Below, piece after piece: positions 1 to 7,598 of a DNA stretch of 64,000 bases. This stretch comes from Bacillus sp. FJAT-27264. GTDB taxonomy: Bacteria; Bacillota; Bacilli; Paenibacillales; Paenibacillaceae. A program made the position numbers and the translations under genes. Below the pieces are notes generated by a model that was not told the DNA's origin, searched no databases, and worked only from the letters and a program-made list of their open reading frames with translations. The stretch spans positions 744,001 through 808,000 of the forward strand of contig NZ_MAQW01000012.1 in the NCBI RefSeq assembly GCF_001682855.1, written 5' to 3'. Position 1 is the first letter of the stretch; each line of letters starts with the position of its first letter.

Positions 1-198
1 ATGACAACAGGCGATGAAGGAGCATTAAACTTCAAAGACAAGGCAAACATTTCTTCATGGGCTGTTGATTCGTTGAAGGCTCTTGCAAGCAGAGGAATAA
101 TCCAAGGCTACAAAGACGGTTCATTCCGTCCCGATAAGCCGGTAAGCCGGGCCGAAGCGGCAACAGTTATTGTGAAAATGTTAGATATGCAAGATTAA
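1..198 (+). CDS. S-layer homology (SLH) domain protein, C-terminal end (partial)
   Basis: The 65 residues are most of one SLH repeat: a Phe-x-Asp start (FKDKANISSWA), the central GIIQGYKDGSFRPDKPVSRAE block and the AATVIVKML helix. SLH repeats bind pyruvylated secondary cell-wall polymer and anchor exoproteins to the wall. The frame is open at base 1, so the Met at base 1 is probably internal and the rest of the protein lies upstream. The nature of the anchored protein cannot be judged. A terminator follows within 25 bases of the stop. Confidence 0.85.
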   Translation: MTTGDEGALNFKDKANISSWAVDSLKALASRGIIQGYKDGSFRPDKPVSRAEAATVIVKMLDMQD

Positions 199-218
199 AT
201 AACAGATAATTTATTTGA

Positions 219-275
219 GGCTGTTCCAAGCCACAATCTTGTGGTTGTGACTTGGGGCGGCTTATTCTTTTATTC
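219..275 (+). terminator. Intrinsic terminator after the SLH gene
   Basis: Bases 226-236 and 245-255 form an 11-bp stem with one mismatch. A T-rich stretch follows. Confidence 0.6.
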
Positions 276-345
276 GAATGAACAATGGTAAAGCCGGAAT
301 CAGCACAAAGAACCAATACGATGTGTTGGTTCCTTCAGAGTGTGG

Positions 346-385
346 AGAAACCCAGGCTATTTAAAAATCTTGGGTTTCTTTTTAC
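346..385 (+). terminator. Second terminator-like hairpin
   Basis: AGAAACCCA (346-354) pairs with TGGGTTTCT (371-379), followed by Ts. Its gene is unclear; it may act as a backup terminator for the SLH gene or close a small RNA between 276 and 345. Confidence 0.55.
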
Positions 386-546
386 ATTTTGAGCTTACCT
401 TAGTCAAAATTCCAGCCGCGATCACAAGGACTTTCACATCTAGTTTTTTCTGATGCGTTTAAGTTTCGGTCTTTGTAGGGAAACCTTATCGCAAAAAAAA
501 ACAATTGCATTTACTATACAATCTATGGTATATTATATTTCGTTGC

Positions 547-618
547 AGGACGGTAGCTCAGCGGGAGAGCACTATCTTGACAGGGTAGGGGTCATGGGTT
601 CGAACCCCATCCGTCCTA
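547..618 (+). tRNA. tRNA-Val (GAC)
   Basis: Cloverleaf visible: acceptor AGGACGG (547-553) pairs with CCGTCCT (611-617), D arm GCTC-AGCGGGA-GAGC, anticodon arm CTATC-TTGACAG-GGTAG with anticodon GAC, T arm ATGGG-TTCGAAC-CCCAT, discriminator A. No CCA is encoded. A terminator follows closely, so this is probably a single-tRNA transcript. Confidence 0.93.
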
Positions 619-644
619 TATTGAATTTACTCATATCTCAGCTT

Positions 645-680
645 AACCCCCCTTATGTATAGGGGGGTTGTTTGTCTTAT
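645..680 (+). terminator. Intrinsic terminator of the tRNA-Val unit
   Basis: AACCCCCC (645-652) pairs with GGGGGGTT (662-669), followed by a T-rich tail. Confidence 0.85.
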
Positions 681-797
681 TTTGTCAGCAACTTTATCCT
701 CATCTAAGATTTCTATTGGGGGGCTTTTTGGGAGGCATGAAAAATAACATAATTCTTTTTCCTCTGCTCAACATTTAAAATATGGTATACTGACAAA

Positions 798-953
798 GTG
801 TATTATAAAACTTTGGTTCCACCAGACCCTAATATGTTCAGAATGAAAGTGGCTGAAAAAACAACTCATACTTTTTATTCAGACTCCAGTAGAACTCAGC
901 ACATGAAGGGCAGTCCTATTGAATCTGAATTTTGGCTGGAGGGATATAAATAA
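798..953 (+). CDS. Short hypothetical ORF (51 aa), possibly a remnant
   Basis: A GTG-initiated frame of 51 codons ending WLEGYK. I recognise no family and see no convincing ribosome-binding site before the GTG. Its stop overlaps the start of the next small frame (950), with GGAGGG at 938-943 inside its end, which suggests a coupled pair. It could also be the 3' remnant of a larger gene. Confidence 0.25.
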   Translation: MYYKTLVPPDPNMFRMKVAEKTTHTFYSDSSRTQHMKGSPIESEFWLEGYK

Positions 954-1129
954 GATCAGCAGCGTATCAAATAACTCTTAGCGTATTCCTATTGTTTATC
1001 GGATTTACGAGTTACCATTTAATACGTGGTCGAGACTTATCCAGTATTGATTGGCTTGAACTTTTCTATTTGATTTTATTCTTGGTAATTGTGCAGATTA
1101 TAGGTATTGCATTTAAGAAAAAACGATAA
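950..1129 (+). CDS. Small two-TM membrane protein with apparent AUA start
   Basis: A 59-codon frame encodes two hydrophobic segments (SVFLLFIGFTSYHL and FYLILFLVIVQIIGIAF) and a basic C-terminus (KKKR). No ATG, GTG or TTG occurs at its 5' end. The first codon at good distance from GGAGGG (938-943) is ATA at 950. Either a rare AUA start is used or the original ATG mutated. A strong terminator follows at 1142, as expected for an expressed unit. Function unknown. Confidence 0.35.
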   Translation: MRSAAYQITLSVFLLFIGFTSYHLIRGRDLSSIDWLELFYLILFLVIVQIIGIAFKKKR

Positions 1130-1141
1130 ATTTACTTTGGG

Positions 1142-1177
1142 CGGACATTCTCTATTTTTGAGATATGTCCGTTTTTT
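1142..1177 (+). terminator. Intrinsic terminator
   Basis: CGGACAT (1142-1148) pairs with ATGTCCG (1165-1171), followed by TTTTTT. Confidence 0.85.
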
Positions 1178-1213
1178 ATAACAAAACGAACTTTTTACAT
1201 ATATTTTCTTATT

Positions 1214-1238
1214 TAAAAGAAAGGAGGTAAAACCTCCT
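1214..1238 (-). terminator. Hairpin at the end of the kinase pseudogene
   Basis: On the minus strand AGGAGGT-TTT-ACCTCCT is followed by TTTCTTTT. It abuts the TGA that ends the second kinase frame. Confidence 0.5.
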
Positions 1239-1848
1239 CACATTGAATAAATATCATTTTGTAAAGTGTTTTTATCATTTCTCCATCTTTCAGGTGCCAT
1301 ATACTTTATGTGTCCAATACCTTTGAAGGTTATTAATCTTGTATTTTCAGTAGCGACTTTCGCTAATCCAAAATCTGCGATTTTTAGTGTGCCATCATGT
1401 ATTCTGCTTTTATGTCTCTATGTACCAAAGTATTATTAATGTGCTTCATACCTTCTATAAGCTGAGAAAAAAACTCTTTAAGTATATCATTGTTAAAAAA
1501 TGCACCTTCTGCTTTCTGTTTGTCTAAACATCTTAATAAAGTCCCTTGATTTGCATATTCCATTATTAAATATGGGGGAAGATCTGGGTATTTATCCCCA
1601 TTATGTACAAACAGATATTTTATAGTATTCTTGTGCGAAATGTTCATAGCCAACTTACACTCGTTTACAAAGGTAAGATGTGCCTCTTGCGACTGAAAAT
1701 TCGTTGGGAGAGTTTTCAAAGCGAAAATGCTCTCGTCTGACTTCTTTATGATTTTATAAACAAATCCAAAGCTGCCGTTGCCTATCATCTCAGTGACTTC
1801 GTACTCTTCTTCAAGTTCATCAAAAACAGTGACTCCAGGTGCTATCAT
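1238..1848 (-). pseudogene. Ser/Thr protein kinase, frameshifted and C-terminally truncated
   Basis: The first frame (1848-1384) carries the kinase N-lobe: glycine loop IGNGSFGFVY, ATP lysine in FALKTLP, then the catalytic loop start VHRDIKAE. The frame then breaks near 1398. A second frame resumes with HDGTLKIADFGLAKVA (DFG), then GHIKYMAPERW (APE) and DIYSM, and stops at TGA 1238-1240 just where helix F should continue. The kinase is therefore frameshifted in the catalytic loop and lacks the rest of its C-lobe. It would not be active as drawn. It belongs to the decayed block 1.2-2.9 kb. Confidence 0.8.
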
Positions 1849-1936
1849 CTAAATCCCCCTCTTGTCGATTATATTCTAATTATACAATATATTGAAGAAA
1901 AATGTATCTTCGAGGATTCTCAATGAAATAGACCTT

Positions 1937-2230
1937 TTATAAATTAATTTCTGTTCTAAAGTCACTCAATGCAATCTCTTTTACCTGCTCTATTACATCA
2001 CTCTTAAAAGATTCAACAGCATATTGCTTCCTAAATACATCCTCATAATGCCACTTGAACAATTTTTTCTTTCTCTTTTGAATTTCCACATTTATCGAAT
2101 GATAAAATGATTCTACAAGTTGAAGACCTTCGACGTTTGAAGATATAGTAATATTATCTTTGTTCATCACAAGAATTAGTTTTTCATCTTTGTGATTGAT
2201 TTCTTTTTTTTTAATAATAACAAATGACAA
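1937..2230 (-). CDS. Hypothetical protein (97 aa)
   Basis: A lysine-rich, mostly helical protein of unknown family. The frame opens at a TTG at 2230 with GGAG only one base upstream, so initiation there is doubtful; the next start is the ATG of MNKDNITIS near 2167. It lies between the methylase fragment and the kinase pseudogene on the same strand. The three may be remains of one operon. Confidence 0.4.
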   Translation of the reverse strand: MSFVIIKKKEINHKDEKLILVMNKDNITISSNVEGLQLVESFYHSINVEIQKRKKKLFKWHYEDVFRKQYAVESFKSDVIEQVKEIALSDFRTEINL

Positions 2231-2254
2231 TCTCCTTTCTCCACCGCCTTACGG

Positions 2255-2587
2255 TTAGCTTGAGCTTCCCATATCCCCCTTCTCACAACTAGTACATTCA
2301 ACTTCATATTCTTCATTCTCAAATAGTCGATATTGATAAATTAATTCATTAATATTTGTAACTAAATCCTTTTTATCATACATTTCATCTATAAATACCT
2401 TTCCTTGTTTCGCTTCTTTTTTCCAGATACACAAAACTGTTCCCACTCTGGTCCCCTGCACTCCCGCCTCTGCAAATGTACCTGAGTCTAAAGGAATAAC
2501 AGCCTTTAACGCTACCTGTGACCTCATCCATTCTCTTAACTTTGCAGTAGCATTACCTTTATTCAAATGTCCTGTTGGAAGTACCAA
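2255..2587 (-). pseudogene. N6-adenine DNA methyltransferase, C-terminal fragment
   Basis: The sequence VLPTGHLN, then LREWMRSQVALKAVIPLDS, TFAEAGVQGTRVGTVLCIWKK, matches the last core strands and helices of HsdM/Eco57I-like adenine methylases. The catalytic NPPY and SAM-binding motifs would lie upstream but are absent. At about 2585 the sequence changes to a VOC-family gene in another frame. This is a 3' fragment of a modification gene joined to foreign DNA, not an intact enzyme. Confidence 0.65.
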
Positions 2588-2832
2588 GGTTGGGTGGCAC
2601 GATCTTCTTTAAATTTCGAATACGCTTCATTAAAATGAGCGGATATATCTTCACTATCCCTGATGAGCCGCTGGTCATACTCCGGATTCCACAGGGCAAT
2701 GGTATTTCCGCAATGAAATTGCGCCCATCTTTCGAGATTTTGGGATACGGCTTTCATATTCAGCAATGCCTCATAAAAGGCGATAGACCGGTTCATATCC
2801 TTAACGACTAAATAGGTACATCCTAATTGCAC
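2563..2832 (-). pseudogene. VOC (glyoxalase/bleomycin-resistance) family protein, 3' truncated
   Basis: GTG start with GGGAG about 10 bases upstream. The first 80 residues are a standard VOC half-module: YLVVKDMNRSIAFYEALL, then WAQFHCGNTIALWNP. VOC domains normally run about 120 residues and end with a metal-ligand Glu in a DPDGN-type strand. Here the frame instead reads into the methylase fragment and stops after RATQPWYFQQDI. The 3' end has been replaced by recombination near 2585, so function is doubtful. Confidence 0.7.
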
Positions 2833-2884
2833 TCCACATCATCTCCCATATTTCATAGCTACTCTCTGTTCCCTATAAATCCCC

Positions 2885-4486
2885 TCAAGCCAACACCCGC
2901 AGCACGTCATCAATCTTCCTTCTATGCGACAGCACCCCATAATTCATCCAGCTGAGAAAATCCACCTCGTATACGTGGTTATTACGGACCGCGGGCAAGC
3001 TTTGCCAGAGCTCCGTCTGGAGCAGTTCCCTGCCCTCTCCTTCGCCTTTGTCGAAGGTAATGAACAGGTGATCAGCATCCAGCCGGGCCAACAAGTCTGG
3101 TGGGAGGTTGATGCGTCGTTCTCCCCGGGCTAACTGCTGCACCAGCGGGTGCGGCTCGAGGCCCAAATCTTGGTGCAATACACCTGCCGTATAGCCCAGA
3201 TCTTCGCTGCCATACAGCGTAATCCCGCAAGCCGAAAGCCGAAGAAAAGCTACGGTCTGATCGCGAACGGAACGGGTAAGCAGATGTCTGGCTTCCCGGG
3301 CTTTGTGCTCATAGCTGCTGATGATTTCGTCTACTTGGCCGGTTCTTCCGAACACGGAGGCCACAGTCATCAGGGTCGATCGCCAGTCCTCACTGCTCAT
3401 CATTGGCACCTTAAATAGTGGGGCTACGGTGCGGCATTGCTCCAGGCTCCAGCGTTGATACCCGTCATTCAACAGGATCAACTCGGGCTCATAACGGGAG
3501 AGCGACTCCCAGTTCCCGGACGAAATCTCAAACGGCGGAACCTGGTGCAGGCCGAGATAGTCTTGCACGCCCCACTGGGCGTGTGCATACTGGGCGACGG
3601 GAATGATGCCAAGTGCCAGCAGATAGTCCTCCATAAATGGAGCAAACACACGAATATTCTCCTGATGGGTGCGGCGGTATTGTCCTGGTGTAACCCCTAC
3701 TGCCCCTTTAAAGCGCCGGTTAAAATAATACTCATTACTGTAGCCTACCGTCTGGGCAATGTCGTAAAGACGGTCATTCGTCATCAACAATAATTGTTGT
3801 GCACGATCAATGCGCAGGTCATTCAGGTGATCCAGGGGGAATTGCCCCGTAATCTCCTTGAACATTTGAGTGTAGCGGGAACGCCCAATCTTGGCTATAT
3901 CTGCCAAACGGTCTACCGTCCAGACCTCGTTATAGTGCTGTTTTAAATGTTCAATAGACTGCTCTACAGCACTTCGAACGGTATGCTCATGCTTGTCCGT
4001 TGTCCTCTGCCGATAGAGCAGCAGCAATAGCTCCAAAAAGTGAATGTGACCCATAAGACGGGCAGCCTCCCCGCTGCTGGCCTGATCTTGATGAAGGGTC
4101 TCCAGCAGCAAGAGACACTTAGAGAACGGTTGGCAATCCACGGGTCCAGGCACCACCAGTTCTCCAGCTTCCGCCAAGCTAACCCGCCTATATCCCACCT
4201 CGCTTTGCCCAATCACTTCAAAACCAATCTGATAATAGCGGAGTCCCCGCGCCCCGCATTCCAATCCCCCCGCCATACCAGGAGAAAGCAGAAATCCGGT
4301 ACCTTGCTTTAGAGAAAATCCCGTCCCATCTGCAACCAGCCTTCCCTGTCCTTCTACTGCCACCACTAGGGTCCATTCCTGAAAGAATTTAGGCATATCT
4401 TTGGAATGTGCAGGTCTGTTTAGCAGTTCTATTTGGTTCAAAGCGTATAACAACGCCTCCTTGTTCGGTGGCTCTCTATGATCCAC
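2885..4486 (-). CDS. AraC-family regulator fused to a siderophore-binding (SBP) domain, Btr-like
   Basis: 533 aa. Residues about 1-140 are a cupin-like N-terminal region. About 165-270 is a double-HTH AraC domain (LADIAKIGRSRYTQMFKEIT; YDIAQTVGYSNEYYFNRRFK; VTPGQYRR). About 280-533 is a class-III periplasmic-binding fold (VFAPFMEDYLLALGIIPVAQ... to YEVDFLSWM). In Bacillus, Btr (YbbB) has this architecture and activates siderophore uptake when it binds the ferric siderophore. The SBP part is clearly paralogous to the lipoprotein encoded just upstream, which suggests both sense the same ligand. It has its own Fur-like box (4510-4524) and is separated from the upstream gene by a terminator. Confidence 0.88.
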   Translation of the reverse strand: MDHREPPNKEALLYALNQIELLNRPAHSKDMPKFFQEWTLVVAVEGQGRLVADGTGFSLKQGTGFLLSPGMAGGLECGARGLRYYQIGFEVIGQSEVGYRRVSLAEAGELVVPGPVDCQPFSKCLLLLETLHQDQASSGEAARLMGHIHFLELLLLLYRQRTTDKHEHTVRSAVEQSIEHLKQHYNEVWTVDRLADIAKIGRSRYTQMFKEITGQFPLDHLNDLRIDRAQQLLLMTNDRLYDIAQTVGYSNEYYFNRRFKGAVGVTPGQYRRTHQENIRVFAPFMEDYLLALGIIPVAQYAHAQWGVQDYLGLHQVPPFEISSGNWESLSRYEPELILLNDGYQRWSLEQCRTVAPLFKVPMMSSEDWRSTLMTVASVFGRTGQVDEIISSYEHKAREARHLLTRSVRDQTVAFLRLSACGITLYGSEDLGYTAGVLHQDLGLEPHPLVQQLARGERRINLPPDLLARLDADHLFITFDKGEGEGRELLQTELWQSLPAVRNNHVYEVDFLSWMNYGVLSHRRKIDDVLRVLA

Positions 4487-4509
4487 GGCGTTCTTCCGCC
4501 CTTCTTAAT

Positions 4510-4524
4510 TGAGAATGATTTTCA
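4510..4524 (-). promoter_or_regulatory. Fur-box-like operator upstream of the AraC-SBP gene
   Basis: TGAGAAT-G-ATTTTCA matches the 7-1-7 Fur consensus TGATAAT-N-ATTATCA at 12 of 14 arm positions. It lies 24 bases before the start codon. Confidence 0.7.
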
Positions 4525-4540
4525 CTAATTCAGTGTAAAA

Positions 4541-4579
4541 CAAAAAAGAAAGCTCTTCAACCGGAATCGAGAGCTTTCT
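4541..4579 (-). terminator. Intrinsic terminator of the SBP lipoprotein gene
   Basis: AGAAAGCTCT (4547-4556) pairs perfectly with AGAGCTTTCT (4570-4579). On the minus strand a T run follows. Confidence 0.9.
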
Positions 4580-4592
4580 TCTGATATTTGTC

Positions 4593-5603
4593 TTACTTCA
4601 CCATGTATTTCAACAGGTCGTCCAATTTCATAGAGTTAGCGGTGATGGCGCCCGTTTGCCAGTGGGAACGCTCCATTTTATACACCTTGCCATTTTTGAT
4701 CGCCGGGATGTTTTTCCACAGCGGACCTTCCAATGTCTTGTAAGCTTCCTGATTCTCCGGGTCTTCCCAGGTGCCATTGGCAGGGAATACGATGAGATGA
4801 TCTGCTCCCAGCTCAGGAATAACCTCTTCAGAGATAATTGCTTGATAATCCGTCATATTGGCTACCATAGGTATAGGATTAAGTCCAAATTCCTTGTAAA
4901 TCACGCCAGTAAACCGGTTCTTAACCCCGAACAGAGCCAGTGTCTTGTCGGCAACATTCAGCCTGATTACCGCAACGGTTTCTTTTCCAACCGCCTGTTG
5001 CAGTTTAGCCTTTCCATCTTCCACCTTCTGTTTGTATTCGGCCAACACAGTCTCCGCTTTCTCTGGGATGCCCAGTACATCCGCAACAGCCTTCAATATC
5101 TCAGTAGAGTCCTGCAGAGCTGCTTCTTTCAACCGGTAGGTTGGTGCTATTTTGGAATACTGATCGTACTTCTCCTTGTCCACGCCCCCATCTACGATGA
5201 TCAGGTCAGGGTCCTGGTCCAGCAATGCTTCCAAGTTGCCGCTAAAATCAAACAATGGAACATCCAGATGAAGATAATCCTGTTTGCCCCAGGTCGGATG
5301 ATACCATTGGACCACCGGTGTGACACCCAGTGCTTTTAGATAATCTTCAACATATAGACCCACTACGCGCTTCGGATGAACCGGAATTTCCACCTCCCCG
5401 AATTCATCGGTTACTTTCCGTGTTGCATTGTCTTCAGTTGTGTTCTCGGCCTTGCCAGTTGTCTCAGCACTTGGCTGAGTCTTCTTTGTATTATTCGTTG
5501 CAGCTGCTTCTTTAGGCGTATTATTGGCCCCGCAAGCTGTCACTCCAAGTACTGCTACCATTAACAAAGCTGTCCATGCAGCCTTTTGACCCCATCTAAG
5601 CAT
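4593..5603 (-). CDS. Iron-siderophore ABC transporter substrate-binding lipoprotein (FeuA/FhuD-like)
   Basis: 336 aa from the ATG at 5603, chosen because GGTGGAG lies five to six bases upstream; a further 18 in-frame codons upstream lack an RBS. A signal peptide ends in the lipobox VTAC, followed by a low-complexity Thr/Ala/Glu linker. The mature part is a class-III SBP (KRVVGLYVEDYLKALGVTP; LLDQDPDLIIVDGG; IISEEVIPELGADHLIVF). It captures ferric siderophore at the membrane surface. No permease or ATPase is adjacent, so it must use a transporter encoded elsewhere. A Fur-like box lies about 25 bases upstream. Confidence 0.88.
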   Translation of the reverse strand: MLRWGQKAAWTALLMVAVLGVTACGANNTPKEAAATNNTKKTQPSAETTGKAENTTEDNATRKVTDEFGEVEIPVHPKRVVGLYVEDYLKALGVTPVVQWYHPTWGKQDYLHLDVPLFDFSGNLEALLDQDPDLIIVDGGVDKEKYDQYSKIAPTYRLKEAALQDSTEILKAVADVLGIPEKAETVLAEYKQKVEDGKAKLQQAVGKETVAVIRLNVADKTLALFGVKNRFTGVIYKEFGLNPIPMVANMTDYQAIISEEVIPELGADHLIVFPANGTWEDPENQEAYKTLEGPLWKNIPAIKNGKVYKMERSHWQTGAITANSMKLDDLLKYMVK

Positions 5604-5625
5604 CTTTCTCCACCTCAACTGTAAT

Positions 5626-5640
5626 TGATTATCATTCTCA
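5626..5640 (-). promoter_or_regulatory. Fur-box-like operator upstream of the SBP lipoprotein gene
   Basis: TGATTAT-C-ATTCTCA matches the Fur 7-1-7 consensus at 12 of 14 arm positions. Confidence 0.75.
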
Positions 5641-5789
5641 TATGATGACAAGAACAATGGTAACCTACAGCTGATCCTTTGTTCAATGCACTTTTTCTCC
5701 CGATTTCTTATACAAACGATTGCTCCCGCTTGACGACGGCGGAGTCCATTATGTTTGTAGGTGAGCTACATTCTCGTCTTCTGCCAGCC

Positions 5790-6005
5790 TCAACCGCCTG
5801 TCAGAACACGAAATTCATACAGCTCCCGGCTATAAGACAGCCCACGGATACGAACACAATTGGGGGTATACTCGCAAATCCGTCCGCCAAGCTCCAGAAT
5901 ATCCTCTGCTTCTCCGCCTTTGACAGCCACTGCTACAAGCGTTTCGGACAGCGCCGAGGCCAAGAGATCGATATCACTTTCCAGCACTTTATATGTAAAA
6001 TCCAT
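5790..6005 (-). CDS. Hypothetical protein (71 aa)
   Basis: The frame reads MDFTYKVLESDIDLLASALSE and so on. No family recognised; charged, soluble, no TM segment. Initiation signals are modest (GGAG about 13 bases before ATG). Its upstream region holds a perfect 11-1-11 palindrome (6040-6062), suggesting regulated expression, possibly shared with the divergent gene at 6191. Confidence 0.45.
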   Translation of the reverse strand: MDFTYKVLESDIDLLASALSETLVAVAVKGGEAEDILELGGRICEYTPNCVRIRGLSYSRELYEFRVLTGG

Positions 6006-6039
6006 CTTCTTCTATTCGCTCCTTGATCTTAATATTCAC

Positions 6040-6062
6040 TTAATAGTAATGATTACTATTAA
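6040..6062. promoter_or_regulatory. Perfect 23-bp palindrome, Zur/Fur-family operator candidate
   Basis: TTAATAGTAAT-G-ATTACTATTAA is a perfect inverted repeat. The core TAGTAAT-G-ATTACTA differs from the Bacillus Zur box TCGTAAT-N-ATTACGA only at one symmetric position per arm, and is further from Fur or PerR consensus. It sits between divergent genes at 6005 and 6191. Confidence 0.6.
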
Positions 6063-6190
6063 TAATATAACTGCATTTAAGAACTGCTGCAAGCCTTAAA
6101 TTCCCTCCCGCAGCAATAGCGGAATAAAACAGTTGTTGCCGGACAAGCTATTTACACGATCATAAACTATTTATAAAGGAGCAATACGCA

Positions 6191-6709
6191 ATGGGCATTC
6201 TAAGTGGCAATCCTAAAGACGAACCCATGCACTACGGCGAAATATTCGGTGTGTGGCAATTTTCCGCCAAAGCAAAAATGACGTTATCCGCCCTCCAGGC
6301 TTACCATTATCATGCAGGCGATCAGGATTTGAAGAAAATTATTGATGACCTGATGGATCAGGCCCAGAGGGAGATCAAGGAATGTGACAAGCTCCTTAAA
6401 GCCAGCGGCGTCTTCCCTACCCCTACATTGCCGGATCGGCCTTCCACCAAGCTGGCGGACATTCCAACCGGAGCCCGATTCTCCGATCCCGAGATTGCCG
6501 CTGCACTGTCTGCCGGGGTGGCCATGAGCCTCGTCGAATGCAGCCAGATTATGGGCATGTCTATCCGTGAAGACGTCGGCGCTCTGTTCATGAAGATCCA
6601 TGCCGCCATGGCTTCCCTTGGACTGGCACTCCTAAGGATCAACAAGCAGAAGGGCTGGCTCATCCCGCCCCCACTGCAGATTAAACGGCCGGAACCCGTG
6701 CCGGTCTAA
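6191..6709 (+). CDS. DUF3231 family protein (CotF-like helical bundle)
   Basis: 172 aa, ATG preceded by AAAGGAG at suitable spacing. A four-helix-bundle-like sequence: an HYGEIFGVWQFS start, a middle helix with DLMDQAQREIKECDKLL, then LPDRPSTKLADIPTGARFSD and a long C-terminal helix with MGMSIREDVGALFMKIH. This pattern is typical of DUF3231, a Bacillales family often in two copies per protein and related to spore-coat CotF. Here one copy is present. Probable role in the spore coat or stress, by analogy only. Confidence 0.75.
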   Translation: MGILSGNPKDEPMHYGEIFGVWQFSAKAKMTLSALQAYHYHAGDQDLKKIIDDLMDQAQREIKECDKLLKASGVFPTPTLPDRPSTKLADIPTGARFSDPEIAAALSAGVAMSLVECSQIMGMSIREDVGALFMKIHAAMASLGLALLRINKQKGWLIPPPLQIKRPEPVPV

Positions 6710-6886
6710 TTCCTTTCTTCTGATCCTGCGCAAGCAGGGTCTTTTTCCATATTGGAAGGTGTTCGCTGCTTATTCGCCCTCATGGTAATGGCAGGTTCAT
6801 GGTAAGAGTTTTTCTTCTTTCAGAAGCAATTTTTTACCAATGACAAGCATATTCATAAGACATGCCTAAATGTGGAGATGTTGAAT

Positions 6887-7468
6887 ATGAGGTCATGGTC
6901 CAAATACGCCATCATTTTGTTGGGAAGTTTGCTTATTGCCACTGGGACCAACTTTTTCCTCGTCCCTTATAAAGTTCTGGATGGCGGAATTATCGGCATA
7001 GCTCTCATTATCAACTATTTGTATGGCATCAATATCGGAATCGCCATTGTGGTCTGCAGCCTGCCCGTGTTTCTGCTGGCCTGGCTCAAGAATCGTGATG
7101 TCTTCCTCAATAGCCTGATTGGCCTGTTATGCTCATCCCTGCTCATTGAACTCGTGGCCCCTTTCCAGTACCACTTCCTCTATTACATAGAACTTGGACC
7201 CATCTCAAGTGCGATTATCGGCGGATTCCTGATGGGACTCGGCCTCGGGCTGATGCTGCACTTTGAAGCCAGCACCGGGGGCACGGATCTGCTCGCCCAG
7301 TATATTACCCGCTATGTACCACTGAACGTCGGAGTCATCATCTTTGTGACGGACGCTATGATTATTGGCGCTGGCGGGCTGCTGATCTCCAAGGAGACCT
7401 TTGTTCACTCCCTCTTCACCATCGCCTCCGGCGCAGTGGCTACCGGACTTTGTACCCTGCAAGACTGA
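6887..7468 (+). CDS. YitT-family membrane protein (short form, no DUF2179)
   Basis: 193 aa from the ATG at 6887, nine bases after GTGGAG; the frame opens at a GTG at 6872 without better signals. Five to six TM segments with the family signatures GTNFFLVPYKVLDGGIIGIA and FEASTGGTDLLAQYI. Long YitT proteins carry a C-terminal soluble DUF2179 domain; this one stops after the membrane domain (ATGLCTLQD). The substrate of the family is unknown. Confidence 0.82.
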   Translation: MRSWSKYAIILLGSLLIATGTNFFLVPYKVLDGGIIGIALIINYLYGINIGIAIVVCSLPVFLLAWLKNRDVFLNSLIGLLCSSLLIELVAPFQYHFLYYIELGPISSAIIGGFLMGLGLGLMLHFEASTGGTDLLAQYITRYVPLNVGVIIFVTDAMIIGAGGLLISKETFVHSLFTIASGAVATGLCTLQD

Positions 7469-7598
7469 AACGAATGGAAATAAATATGCATATACACGAT
7501 CATATGTTCGTATTATAATAACAATCAACTATCGCCCCCCGTCAAAATAACGCCTCTATGTATCTGCTTCTACTGCCTTTACCTGGAGAGTGACGAAT

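Noticed and set aside
453-662. 69-codon plus-strand ORF
   Set aside because: It runs straight through the tRNA-Val gene and its terminator; a chance frame.
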